From positions 3,100,001 to 3,164,000 of the forward strand of contig NZ_CP065217.1 of the NCBI RefSeq assembly GCF_015767675.1: a stretch of 64,000 nt of DNA. The letters are read 5' to 3'. The stretch comes from Vibrio navarrensis. GTDB taxonomy: Bacteria > Pseudomonadota > Gammaproteobacteria > Enterobacterales > Vibrionaceae. The notes under the pieces are model-generated. The model was not told where the DNA came from. It saw nothing but the letters and a program-made list of their open reading frames with translations, and ran no database searches. Every line of letters begins with the position of its first letter. Position 1 is the first letter of the stretch. Below are positions 8,079-16,985 of this stretch, piece after piece. Both the position numbers and the translations under genes were made by a program.

Positions 8079-9743
8079 TTATTCTGGGAACCATTCTTGC
8101 AGCAGATCGCGCGAACGTTCCAACTCTTTCTGCCACGTGTTGACGCCAACCACGGTTGGTTTAAGCAAAATCACCAGCTCGGTTTTTTGCGTCAACTTAC
8201 TGGTATTACGAAACAGATGCCCCAAGGCAGGAATATCGCCCAAGAAAGGCACTTTCGACACCCGATCGATGGTGTTCGATTTCATCAAGCCCCCAATCAC
8301 CACCACATCCCCATCGCGCGCGCGGATCACTGAGTCTGATTCACGAATGGAGCTTTTGGCGAGTGGTAGCGAAACATCGGCATAGTTACCACCCAGATTA
8401 AGATTTTTCACGTCGGTTTCGACTTCGATCACCGCAGGGTGGACGTGCAAGAAAACATTGCCGTTGTCGTCAATTTGTGGGGTGACATCGAGTGAAATAC
8501 CGGAGAAGAACGGGGTTAACGTCACTTCCGGCGCGACATTGGCGCTGTCTCCTGAACCCGCGACGCTCGACATAGCGGTCACATAATACTCATCGCTGCC
8601 GACTTTAATTACCGCTTTCTGATTGTTCGCCGCCGTGACTCTCGGGCTAGACAAAACGTTCAGATCACCTTGAGTCGACATAAAACTCAGTACCGCTTCA
8701 AAGCTGCCATCTGAGAGCGTGACATTGGTTTGCCCTTTGAGCAACGAGCCAATAGCGTCCAGCCCTGGTAGCGTCGAAAGACCTGTACGGTCAATAACCA
8801 CACTGCCTGAGTTACCAATTGAGGAAGATAGATTCGACCAGTTGATCCCTTGCTGATAGCCATCACTTAGGGTCACTTCCAAAATTTTCGTCTCTAAAAT
8901 CACTTGGCGCTGCATACGCTGCTGGGAGACGCCCAAAAACTGACGCACTTCGCGAATCTCGTCTGGGTAGGCGCGCACGGTGATCACACTAGCTTGTGGC
9001 GTCACCACCACACTTTGCCCGTCGCCAGAACCAATCAGGCGGCTGACCGCTTGTTGCAATAAAGGCCAAAAATTACTTTCGGTGATCGTGTCAATACGAG
9101 TGCCACCGCCAGCCGTCGTCGAGCTATCCTTAGAGCTGCCCGATGAATTACTGCTGGAATCAGAACTACTGGAGTTCGATTTCGATGAACTGCTAGAACC
9201 ACTGGAACCGCTAGACGTCACTGAACTGGTGACAATACTGGTGAATGAGCGGCCAGAGCGTTGAAACTGGATATAATCAACCGGGATCGTCACGGTGCGC
9301 AGCCCTGCTGGATAGACTTGGATCACTTTGCCCGTTTTGACCACATCGTAACCGTACATGTCTTGCACTACGGATAAGATGTCATCAAGAGTCACATCAC
9401 TGACATTCAGGGTAATACGGCCAGCCACATGAGGATGGACGGCAACACTAAATTCGGTGCCTTTCACCAGAGAGGCAAAAAAAGCGCGCGCTTCAACTTG
9501 GTTAGCTTGAATGCGAAAACGCTTCAGGGTTTTGTCGCTATTGTCCAAGCCGTCATTGCCAAGTTCGGGCATCAGATCCTCTTGCACGGACGCGGGCAGT
9601 TCGTCGAGTGCGCGGCTGTTACTTTCATTAATCGATTGATTCAAGGTCTGCTTAATCTCAACCGGATCGCGATGCCCCATGGCGCAACCAAGCAAAGAGG
9701 TTGAGATGACTCCAACTACAATCTTTCGCATCATTTGATTCAA
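8079..9743 (-). CDS. mshL: MSHA outer-membrane secretin MshL
   Basis: A 554-residue lipoprotein secretin. The N-terminus MNQMMRKIVVGVISTSLLGC ends in a lipobox with Cys20. N-domains follow (about 80-230), then the secretin core with VPFLGDIPALGHLFR and VILLKPTVV near the end. The core forms the outer-membrane pore for the pilus. Residues 168-210 are an unusually pure Ser-rich spacer (runs of up to five Ser) between N-domain parts. An alternative start at the second Met pair (9734) is possible. It follows mshK by 6 bases. Confidence 0.95.
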   Translation of the reverse strand: MNQMMRKIVVGVISTSLLGCAMGHRDPVEIKQTLNQSINESNSRALDELPASVQEDLMPELGNDGLDNSDKTLKRFRIQANQVEARAFFASLVKGTEFSVAVHPHVAGRITLNVSDVTLDDILSVVQDMYGYDVVKTGKVIQVYPAGLRTVTIPVDYIQFQRSGRSFTSIVTSSVTSSGSSGSSSSSKSNSSSSDSSSNSSGSSKDSSTTAGGGTRIDTITESNFWPLLQQAVSRLIGSGDGQSVVVTPQASVITVRAYPDEIREVRQFLGVSQQRMQRQVILETKILEVTLSDGYQQGINWSNLSSSIGNSGSVVIDRTGLSTLPGLDAIGSLLKGQTNVTLSDGSFEAVLSFMSTQGDLNVLSSPRVTAANNQKAVIKVGSDEYYVTAMSSVAGSGDSANVAPEVTLTPFFSGISLDVTPQIDDNGNVFLHVHPAVIEVETDVKNLNLGGNYADVSLPLAKSSIRESDSVIRARDGDVVVIGGLMKSNTIDRVSKVPFLGDIPALGHLFRNTSKLTQKTELVILLKPTVVGVNTWQKELERSRDLLQEWFPE

Positions 9744-9749
9744 CCTTAC

Positions 9750-10067
9750 TTATTGTTTTACATCTAAATTAAACAGTTCAAGCTGCCATTGGCGCGCGCC
9801 TTGCGCTAACGTCACTGCCTCCGGAGTCACGTTATGCACGCGAAAACCGCGCAGCACATCACCGCGGGCCACAACCTGATCATCCATCACCGCCACGCAC
9901 TCGCGCTCACACACGATACTTTGCAATACAGGCAAACTGACCGCTCTGCTGGTCGATTTGGCTTGCACGGGAGCAGGTGCCATCCAAGACAGCGGCGCCG
10001 TCGGGTCTTGCGCGGCCCAACTTGGCAGCGTTAGCAAGCACAGCCACAAGATCGCCACTCTAACCAC
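9750..10067 (-). CDS. mshK: MSHA biogenesis protein MshK (PilP-like)
   Basis: A small 105-residue secreted protein. The signal peptide MVRVAILWLCLLTLPSWA is followed by QDPTAPLSW, the DPT-P type block common before the PilP/GspC-like domain. It probably links the inner-membrane complex (MshI/MshJ) to the secretin MshL in the periplasm. It overlaps mshJ by 8 bases and directly precedes mshL, which fits the pilM-N-O-P-Q order of other type IV pili. Confidence 0.88.
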   Translation of the reverse strand: MVRVAILWLCLLTLPSWAAQDPTAPLSWMAPAPVQAKSTSRAVSLPVLQSIVCERECVAVMDDQVVARGDVLRGFRVHNVTPEAVTLAQGARQWQLELFNLDVKQ

Positions 10068-10710
10068 CGATAAACTCCTGTCTCGTGCCCAAGGTATACA
10101 CTTGCAGTATCAATCGCGCCTGCGGATAGTTTTCTACCTGGTAATGGAAACTGCGCCAATAATAGTTCACCGGTAGGCTCTCCAGTTGATTGAGATAATT
10201 GACCACCGCAAAGTAGCTGCCAGTCAGCTCAAGGCGTACGGGATGGACATAGTAGCCCGAGTAAGCCGAGTTTTGCGCATCGCCACCAATGGGCTCTGCG
10301 GTTAACGACTCCAACGAGACCAATTTGATGCCGCTACTGGTGTCGAGCACGCTTTCCAAAAGGGCCGCCATCTGGCTTGGCGAGATTAAATTGCTCACCA
10401 CCTCTGAAAGCTGCATGTCGAGCTCTTGGCTTCTTTGCATTAGGTTCTTAAGTTCAATATCGACCTCTTGGTTAGGATCTTTATTCAGCTTAGCCTGAAT
10501 CACCAACAGTTCCCCTTCATGGCGCTGGTTATTCAACACCAGTGCCGACAACTGTGTTTTTTGCGCTTCCAGCGCTTTCCACAAGGGTTCAAGCAGCAGT
10601 GTCGATACGCTAAGCACAATCACCACCAAGCCACACAGGGCAATCAAGCCTTTTTCTCGGCCACTCAATGCGATGAACTTGTCGCTCAGCCCTTTCCACC
10701 ACGAATTCAT
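10060..10710 (-). CDS. mshJ: MSHA biogenesis protein MshJ (PilO-like)
   Basis: A 216-residue bitopic protein with a short cytoplasmic start, one membrane segment (about residues 23-45), a coiled-coil stretch (about 45-95) and a small ferredoxin-like periplasmic domain ending QVYTLGTRQEFIGG. This is the PilO/GspM architecture. It should pair with MshI in the inner-membrane alignment complex. Its ATG overlaps the mshI stop (TAATG), suggesting coupled translation. Confidence 0.92.
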   Translation of the reverse strand: MNSWWKGLSDKFIALSGREKGLIALCGLVVIVLSVSTLLLEPLWKALEAQKTQLSALVLNNQRHEGELLVIQAKLNKDPNQEVDIELKNLMQRSQELDMQLSEVVSNLISPSQMAALLESVLDTSSGIKLVSLESLTAEPIGGDAQNSAYSGYYVHPVRLELTGSYFAVVNYLNQLESLPVNYYWRSFHYQVENYPQARLILQVYTLGTRQEFIGG

Positions 10711-12149
10711 TATTTACCCTCTGCGCGAGTTCTGAGTTCAAAGGTAATCACGTCCTGTTCATTGCGGCCTAGGCGAACTTTTTCAAAGTTGCGGCCAACC
10801 AAGCTCACTTCCTGCTTAAACTGGTTTACCCAGTTGGGCACCACGCTGGCACTGCGGGCCACACCTTTTAAATCGAGTCGATCATGCGTGATGTAGATGT
10901 CGCTCAGAGAGATGTCATTTCTGCCAAGCTTGGCCAGCGCTTGCATGATCTCGGAATACCCGCCTTGGCGAGATTGGTCATAATTGCCGACTGCCGCCAA
11001 TGAGGCTTGCGTGGCCTGAATTTGTTGCTTTAAGCGTTCCACTGCCGCGAGCTTTTCCGCGGCAGGTTTATGCGCCGCCAATTTTGCCTGCTGCGCAGCC
11101 AACTGCTGCTTAAATTGTTGTGATTGCGCTTGTGCAACGGCTAACTCTTGAGCGAGTTGCGCCTGCTGCCAGCGCGCCAATCCGTACATACCACCAAGAA
11201 CAAGCGCGGCGAGAAGCCAAGAGGCAACCAGCGTGGTGAGATTAAAGCGATCACGTTTTGGCCTGAGGTGCTGCGGATAAAGGTTAACTGAAGGCGACCC
11301 AAGGGAAAGCGCGGTGTTAACTACGATTTGCCCACATTGCAACGCCGACGATGCAATGAGCGAAGTACTCGCCGTTAGGCGCTCACTTAATGACGCCACC
11401 AGCGCATTTTGATCTTCGTCGTCACAGCAGATTTTAAGTTGGTTGAGCGTGACCCCTTTCAATTGCGATGAGAGGTAATCCATTGAGCGCTGTAACTCCA
11501 GCGCTAGTCCATCAAGTTGCAAGGCACTGGCGGATTCCCCTGTCAGTGGCGGATAGACAGAGCGGATGGTGCGCTGAAAAGTGGGGGTATAATCAACGAA
11601 CGCGCCAAGTTTAAACTGCCCTTTATGGCTACGTTGCAGCAAGATGAAATTAGCCAAATCGCCCGCACTGTGCGCCCACACTTCATCTTCAGGAATGATG
11701 GCGTCCAATTCGCATTGATTGCGCCGCAGTACGTCGACAATTTTATCGACCACTTTTTTGGCCAATACGTAGACTTGAATCTTGTTGTCTCCGGGCAACA
11801 AGCGCCCATCGGCGACAATATCGCTCACCCGCTCAGAGATGAGATCTTTGACGAGAAAAGGCAGCGCCGCTGGCCATTCGCTGCGTGGAATCGCTGGCTT
11901 ATCTAACTGGAAAATTTGGTAGTGATGGCTCGCCAGAACGATAGATACTCGCTGCCCTGGCGTGACTTTCAATTGCAAAACATGCGCTAGGCTTTTTTCC
12001 CAGCTACTGTTGATAGGCTCGACGTGTGCGGGCTGGTCGTGTTGTGTGCTTGAGGCAAAGTAGATCGCATCGGGCTGCAATAGGGCAACATGATGATGTC
12101 CTTGCTGAGATTGACCTTTCAGCTTCGCTAACAACGACTGCACATTCAT
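10710..12149 (-). CDS. mshI: MSHA biogenesis protein MshI (PilM-PilN-like fusion)
   Basis: A 479-residue protein with a PilM-like cytoplasmic part (about 1-285). The block NLYPQHLRPKRDRF then resembles the start of PilN, with a single membrane segment (305-325), an Ala/Gln-rich coiled coil (about 327-395) and a periplasmic domain. It looks like PilM and PilN joined in one chain. It opens the biogenesis operon, only 12 bases behind csrD, so csrD and the pilus genes are probably cotranscribed. Confidence 0.93.
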   Translation of the reverse strand: MNVQSLLAKLKGQSQQGHHHVALLQPDAIYFASSTQHDQPAHVEPINSSWEKSLAHVLQLKVTPGQRVSIVLASHHYQIFQLDKPAIPRSEWPAALPFLVKDLISERVSDIVADGRLLPGDNKIQVYVLAKKVVDKIVDVLRRNQCELDAIIPEDEVWAHSAGDLANFILLQRSHKGQFKLGAFVDYTPTFQRTIRSVYPPLTGESASALQLDGLALELQRSMDYLSSQLKGVTLNQLKICCDDEDQNALVASLSERLTASTSLIASSALQCGQIVVNTALSLGSPSVNLYPQHLRPKRDRFNLTTLVASWLLAALVLGGMYGLARWQQAQLAQELAVAQAQSQQFKQQLAAQQAKLAAHKPAAEKLAAVERLKQQIQATQASLAAVGNYDQSRQGGYSEIMQALAKLGRNDISLSDIYITHDRLDLKGVARSASVVPNWVNQFKQEVSLVGRNFEKVRLGRNEQDVITFELRTRAEGK

Positions 12150-12161
12150 TTAGAGTTCCAC

Positions 12162-14156
12162 TTATTTTCGTCGCCAGCGATTACGTCTCCCTGGCTTGTT
12201 CTGTTTTTCTTCATTTTTCAACGGCGGCGGCAACAGTTGCGACTCGTGGCTAAAGTAGCGCCCCTGACCACCGTGAATACCTAATTCAACTAAGGTGTCC
12301 CACTCTTGCTGGGTCTCCACACCGACCGCTATCACTCGTACCTTTGTGCCTTCACCAGCGCCCAGCATACTACGCACAAACAGTTGATTCTCATGCCGTT
12401 TTTCGATGTTTTTTGCCAAACTTCGATGCAGTTTTAAATAGTCTACATGCAAATCTTTCAGATAGTGGGTACTGACGATGGTTCTACCAGCTTGCCCGAC
12501 CACCAGTTGACAACCTAAGCCCTTGAGCATTTTTGCCACTGGTCGCATGTAGTCGAGGTGTCGCACCAGATGACTTTCAACAAACTCAAAGCTTAATAAA
12601 GCACGCTTTTCACTGGTTAACTGTAGCAGTTCATCACGGAACCATTTGAAATGGCGGCGGTTTGCAAACGGAGTGACATTCACATTCAGAGAGAGAGGGA
12701 CGATCTGCTCAGTGGATGAACGTAAAAAACCAAATGCTTTACTTAACACCGCCCTATCCATTTGGCTTTCAAACCCGACTTGTTTGAGCGCCGACATGTA
12801 CCTCGATGCTTTCACAATGCCATTTTCCGGATCGTGAATTCGACACGTTAATTCAGTATGTAGTAAATCCAACTGATTGTTATTTAATAGATAAGCGGGC
12901 TGTCCAAAGAGTAACACACTTTCAGCATGCAGTGTTGTCTCAAAAATGGTACGCCATTTTACACTGCCGCGGATCTCATCGACTTGGTTCCACTTTTTAA
13001 AGCGGCTCCAGTTGTTATTGTTCTGCAGTTGCGCACTGCGCAACGCGGTTTCCGCTTCGTCCATGATCTGATTGTGGCGTTCACCTTCCTGATACATGGT
13101 GATGCCAATATGGCACCAGTTTTCTTTGTCGAGAGGGTACAGCGGGTGTAATTTCTCCAGTTGACGAATGCACTGTGAAGCGAGATTAGCCACATCTTTG
13201 GCACTTTGATGGGGAATAAAGAGCGCAAAATCGGCGTTGTAATAGCGAGAAAAGACCACGTCTGGATAACGTTGCACAAGGTTGGAAAGCAAACTGCCCA
13301 CTTCGACAATAAACTCGTCGGCGATCAGTTTGTCATTCTCTTCCAGTACGCTTTTCCAATCGGCAATACGTACCAGCACCACGCCACCTTGCGCGCCACT
13401 CTCTTGTAACGCCGACTCTAATTTGTTATCGAACAACACGCGATTGGCTGTGCCCGTCAGCTTATCAAGAAAGGTCTGCGTACGAATAAAGGTATCAAAG
13501 CGGCTGCGTTCTTGGCGGGCATCTTGCAGCTCTTCAATTAAACGATCCAACGCTTCGCTGGCAGTGTAGGGCCACTCTTGTTCGTCACCTTTGGCAAATT
13601 GCTCGACCCTCCCAGCTAAAATCATCCGCCCACGCTCTTCCAGTAACTCTGAGCCATGCAACTGCGCTTTTAACCATTTCAGGCCGCGCATTAAGCAGAA
13701 GATGATTAATCCCACCGCTAGGGTGATTGACCAAAACGCTTGCAGCGAGTAACCAAACCCGACGTAAGGCGGCACCGCTTTGAACTCAACGTGATAGCCC
13801 GGGTTACGTTCCAACTGGTAACGCTGTCCATAAAGTCGATTGGGGTCAATTTGCGGTGAGGTGTCTTTGAAACGGTAAACCACACCGGAATCGGTGGAGA
13901 GTTTCATTTCGACGATGTTGGACGCTTGCAGCATCTTGGGCATCCAGCGCTGCATGGAATAGGCGGCATCCGGATCTTCCATCTCCTTGTCCAGCACTTC
14001 GACAATGCCAGCCAAATAGTGGTTGAGATACTCCTGCCCAAGCCGTTTAAACGACAACGTGCCGCCGACAAAAAGAATGAACATGGCGCTGATCACGATG
14101 ACAGTGACGAAAGCCACTAGGCGAGTGCTGAGCTTGAGAGTTGGGGTATACCTCAT
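12162..14156 (-). CDS. csrD: CsrD/MshH, degenerate GGDEF-EAL regulator
   Basis: A 664-residue inner-membrane protein with two membrane segments (about 13-33 and 136-157) around a periplasmic sensor, a linker, a GGDEF-type domain (about 225-380) and an EAL-type domain (about 405-650). Both signatures are degenerate: YYNADF (305-310) stands where GGDEF belongs and ELT (435-437) where EAL belongs, so neither cyclase nor phosphodiesterase activity is expected. In E. coli, CsrD targets CsrB/CsrC RNAs for RNase E decay, and V. cholerae MshH is its homologue. It heads the pilus operon. A TATAAT lies 25 bases upstream (14181-14186). Confidence 0.93.
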   Translation of the reverse strand: MRYTPTLKLSTRLVAFVTVIVISAMFILFVGGTLSFKRLGQEYLNHYLAGIVEVLDKEMEDPDAAYSMQRWMPKMLQASNIVEMKLSTDSGVVYRFKDTSPQIDPNRLYGQRYQLERNPGYHVEFKAVPPYVGFGYSLQAFWSITLAVGLIIFCLMRGLKWLKAQLHGSELLEERGRMILAGRVEQFAKGDEQEWPYTASEALDRLIEELQDARQERSRFDTFIRTQTFLDKLTGTANRVLFDNKLESALQESGAQGGVVLVRIADWKSVLEENDKLIADEFIVEVGSLLSNLVQRYPDVVFSRYYNADFALFIPHQSAKDVANLASQCIRQLEKLHPLYPLDKENWCHIGITMYQEGERHNQIMDEAETALRSAQLQNNNNWSRFKKWNQVDEIRGSVKWRTIFETTLHAESVLLFGQPAYLLNNNQLDLLHTELTCRIHDPENGIVKASRYMSALKQVGFESQMDRAVLSKAFGFLRSSTEQIVPLSLNVNVTPFANRRHFKWFRDELLQLTSEKRALLSFEFVESHLVRHLDYMRPVAKMLKGLGCQLVVGQAGRTIVSTHYLKDLHVDYLKLHRSLAKNIEKRHENQLFVRSMLGAGEGTKVRVIAVGVETQQEWDTLVELGIHGGQGRYFSHESQLLPPPLKNEEKQNKPGRRNRWRRK

Positions 14157-14263
14157 GAATACCGAATTCCTTTTCCATTCATTATATACCGTATTGATCT
14201 ATATATACTTGATAAGAGAATGGTTAACAATCTAATGACTTAAGATGTGAGAAGTGTCATTGA

Positions 14264-14287
14264 AAAAGCCGCGGGACCGCGGCTTTT
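14264..14287 (-). terminator. Terminator behind ssb
   Basis: A perfect 11-bp inverted repeat AAAAGCCGCGG / CCGCGGCTTTT with a GA centre. On the minus strand it ends in TTTTT. It stands 20 bases after the ssb stop and separates ssb from the csrD promoter region. It could also work in the other direction. Confidence 0.88.
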
Positions 14288-14306
14288 GGTAGATCTCAAG
14301 TAACCG

Positions 14307-14861
14307 TCAAAACGGAATATCGTCATCGAAATCCATTGGTGGTTCATTATACTGCGGCTGAGATTGCTGCGGCGCATGCTGCTGTGCATGCTGCTGTGCA
14401 GGCGCTTGATATGACTGCTGCTGATGCGCGGCAGGTTGTTGTGGCTGTCCCCAACCCCCTTGCTGCTGCGCCTGAGGTGCACCACCCATCGCTGGCGCAC
14501 CACCTTGTTGGCGTCCACCCAGCATCTGCATCACACCGCTGTAGCCTTGTACCACGATGTCCGTTGAGTAGCGATCTTGGCCACTTTGATCTTGCCACTT
14601 ACGGGTCTGCAATTGGCCTTCAATGTAAACCTGAGAGCCTTTACGCAGGTATTCACCTGCGACTTCAGCGAGTTTTCCATACAGGGTAACACGATGCCAT
14701 TCCGTTTTTTCACGCGGTTCGCCAGTCGCTTTATCGCGCCAAGTTTCCGAAGTAGCAACGGTAATGTTAGCCACTGCACCGCCGCTTGGCATATAACGAA
14801 TTTCAGGGTCGTTACCCAGGTTCCCTACCAAGATTACTTTATTAATTCCACGGCTGGCCAT
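14307..14861 (-). CDS. ssb: Single-stranded DNA-binding protein Ssb
   Basis: A 184-residue SSB. The OB-fold is in residues 1-112 ([25 protein letters not shown]...). A Gln/Ala/Pro-rich flexible linker follows, then the acidic tip MDFDDDIPF, which recruits replication and repair proteins. It coats single-stranded DNA in replication, recombination and repair, and protects incoming DNA during transformation. It is divergent from qstR across 296 bases. A CTG-N9-CAG sequence 61-75 bases upstream resembles a LexA site but is one base short. Confidence 0.98.
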   Translation of the reverse strand: MASRGINKVILVGNLGNDPEIRYMPSGGAVANITVATSETWRDKATGEPREKTEWHRVTLYGKLAEVAGEYLRKGSQVYIEGQLQTRKWQDQSGQDRYSTDIVVQGYSGVMQMLGGRQQGGAPAMGGAPQAQQQGGWGQPQQPAAHQQQSYQAPAQQHAQQHAPQQSQPQYNEPPMDFDDDIPF

Positions 14862-15157
14862 GATGTGCTCCGTTTAAGCTGTCGGTATTTAATTTTAGCG
14901 CATTAGGATAGCACGCTTTTGTCTGTGGTAAAAACAGTCAAAAGAGTGTCTGGTTTAACACTCAGTAATAAAAGCTCCATAGCGCATTTTTTCAGAGCAG
15001 CTAAACACTTTTTCTCTCTGACAAACTGCTCATTTACTTCCCCCTTTGAAACTCGACGCATTTCATTCCTGCCCTGCTGGTATTGGCCTGCCATCAATGA
15101 CAATTTCTCAACCATCCCACTTATCATTAGGTCAATTTTTATCTTTCGGAGCCACAC

Positions 15158-15805
15158 ATGAGAAAATCCTCCTATGCCAGAAGCTTATTCTTTCTCCAGC
15201 GAGCACACGCACAGCCCCCAGTATTTATTGATACCTTAGCACGCGCTATCGATCTTCCGATACCAGCGATTAACCCAGAAACCTTGATGCGTATCGATCC
15301 ATTGCACCGCAACCGCATCCTGCTGATCGACTATCAAGAACACAAAGCATTGCTTTCACAAATTAAAAATCTGCCACTGATTTGCAAAAACTTTGAAACC
15401 ATCATTTTCAACGTACCAAAGCGACTGAGCACCGATGAACTGCTCGGACTTGGGCAAAGCAAAGCGGTGTTCTACTCTGATAGCAGCGTCGAAAAAATTG
15501 CGGAAGGTGCTATTGCCGTGATTGAAGGGCAAAACTGGCTACCTCGCCACATTCAAGCGCAGCTTCTGCATTACTACCGCAATATGTTCAACACCCATAC
15601 CGCGCCCGCCAATGTGGATCTGACTATTCGCGAAATTCAAGTGCTACGTTGCTTACAAGCTGGAGCGAGCAATGCCCACATCGCCGAAGATCTGTTTATC
15701 AGCGAATACACGGTCAAATCGCATCTCTACCAGATTTTTAAAAAGCTTTCGGTAAAAAACCGTCTTCAGGCCACCGCCTGGGCCGATCAACATCTACTCT
15801 CGTAA
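15158..15805 (+). CDS. qstR: QstR, LuxR-type regulator of natural transformation
   Basis: A 215-residue protein with a receiver-like N-terminal domain and a C-terminal LuxR/GerE helix-turn-helix (about 154-210, LTIREIQVLRCLQAGASN...TVKSHL). It belongs to the CsgD/VpsT-like family. The VC0396-type position beside ssb and galU identifies it as QstR. In V. cholerae QstR integrates quorum sensing and TfoX to switch on DNA-uptake and type VI secretion genes. The first Met has CGGAG 9-13 bases ahead. The classic phospho-acceptor pattern is not obvious, so control is probably by synthesis rather than phosphorylation. Confidence 0.92.
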   Translation: MRKSSYARSLFFLQRAHAQPPVFIDTLARAIDLPIPAINPETLMRIDPLHRNRILLIDYQEHKALLSQIKNLPLICKNFETIIFNVPKRLSTDELLGLGQSKAVFYSDSSVEKIAEGAIAVIEGQNWLPRHIQAQLLHYYRNMFNTHTAPANVDLTIREIQVLRCLQAGASNAHIAEDLFISEYTVKSHLYQIFKKLSVKNRLQATAWADQHLLS

Positions 15806-15970
15806 CAAAATGGGCAGAATTTGTGGTTTGTTTATAGGGTATCGCTCGCTCTCGGGTTAGAATCGCAGCATCTTATGCAGCCAACCGTGCAGCGAGCGCC
15901 CTTTCATGCGCCTGTCACACCCAGTTTGCTATCATATTGCGCTGCAACCACAGTTAAAGGACGCCGTTTG

Positions 15971-16843
15971 ATGATTAAGAAATGCCTCTTTCCTGCCGCT
16001 GGTTATGGCACACGCTTTTTGCCAGCGACTAAATCCATGCCAAAAGAGATGATGCCAGTGGTGAATAAACCCCTGATTGAATATGGTGTTGATGAAGCCA
16101 TTCAGGCGGGGATGACTGGGATGTGTATCGTCACTGGCCGCGGTAAGCACTCGATCATGGATCACTTCGATAAAAACTACGAGCTAGAGCATCAAATCAG
16201 CGGCACCAATAAAGAGGTTTTGCTTGATGACGTGCGCGCACTGATCGACGCGGCCAACTTCACTTATATCCGCCAGCGGGAAATGAAAGGCTTAGGCCAT
16301 GCGATTCTTACCGGGCGTGAGCTTGTAGGTGACCAACCTTTTGCCGTCGTGCTGGCCGATGACTTGTGTGTCAACCAAGAACAAGGCGTGCTGGCACAAA
16401 TGGTCGCGCTATTTAAGCAGTTCCGCTGCTCTATCGTCGCCGTGCAAGAAGTTCCGGAGAACGAAACCCACAAATATGGCGTGATCGCCGGCGAAATGAT
16501 CAAAGATGACCTATTTCGTGTGGACAATATGATTGAAAAACCGGAACCTGGCACCGCGCCAAGCAACTTGGCGATCATTGGTCGCTATATTCTCACTCCC
16601 GACATTTTCGATTTGATCGAACAGACCGAACCCGGCAAAGGCGGCGAAATCCAGATCACCGACGCACTCTTAAAGCAAGCTAAATCGGGCTGCGTGCTGG
16701 CATACAAATTCAAAGGACACCGTTTTGATTGTGGCAGTGTTGAAGGCTACATTGAAGCCACCAACTACTGCTACCAGAACCTTTACCTGAAAGATGAGAA
16801 GAAATCGGAACTCGGCAAACAGTCGACCAAACGCCAGCGCTAA
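15971..16843 (+). CDS. galU: UTP--glucose-1-phosphate uridylyltransferase GalU
   Basis: A 290-residue nucleotidyltransferase that makes UDP-glucose from UTP and glucose-1-phosphate, feeding LPS, capsule and exopolysaccharide synthesis. The N-terminal block CLFPAAGYGTRFLPATKSMPKEM is the nucleotide-binding signature. AAAGGA lies 9-14 bases before the ATG at 15971. A longer frame back to 15821 would include non-conserved sequence and is rejected. Its product could supply sugar donors for lipid-linked glycans used by pglL downstream; that link is inference. Confidence 0.97.
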   Translation: MIKKCLFPAAGYGTRFLPATKSMPKEMMPVVNKPLIEYGVDEAIQAGMTGMCIVTGRGKHSIMDHFDKNYELEHQISGTNKEVLLDDVRALIDAANFTYIRQREMKGLGHAILTGRELVGDQPFAVVLADDLCVNQEQGVLAQMVALFKQFRCSIVAVQEVPENETHKYGVIAGEMIKDDLFRVDNMIEKPEPGTAPSNLAIIGRYILTPDIFDLIEQTEPGKGGEIQITDALLKQAKSGCVLAYKFKGHRFDCGSVEGYIEATNYCYQNLYLKDEKKSELGKQSTKRQR

Positions 16844-16873
16844 AGCACCATTTCTTCGCTTCTATCTCTTGTT

Positions 16874-16900
16874 ACGGCGCGGTTGAACTGCGCCGTTTTA
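16874..16900 (+). terminator. Terminator behind galU
   Basis: Stem ACGGCGC (16874-16880) / GCGCCGT (16890-16896) with a 9-base loop, followed by TTTTAACTG and a second T7 run. The downstream T-run is shared with the LexA box of uvrA. Confidence 0.75.
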
Positions 16901-16919
16901 ACTGTTTTTTTATCCAGTA
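16900..16919 (+). promoter_or_regulatory. Candidate LexA (SOS) box of uvrA
   Basis: The sequence AACTG-TTTTTTTATC-CAGTA contains CTG-N10-CAG with flanking A/T symmetry, the LexA operator pattern of gammaproteobacteria. It lies 67 bases before the uvrA ATG. uvrA is a standard SOS gene in E. coli and other relatives. The T-run is also the tail of the galU terminator, so both signals share bases. Confidence 0.72.
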
Positions 16920-16985
16920 TTTTATTGCACATTTCTCACACTATGTAATACTTGCTCAACTTGGTATTTCACAGAGCATTTGAAG

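Noticed and set aside
14923..14937. CTG-N9-CAG upstream of ssb as a LexA box
   Set aside because: The spacing is 9, not 10, and the flanks are not symmetric; only the uvrA site meets the pattern.
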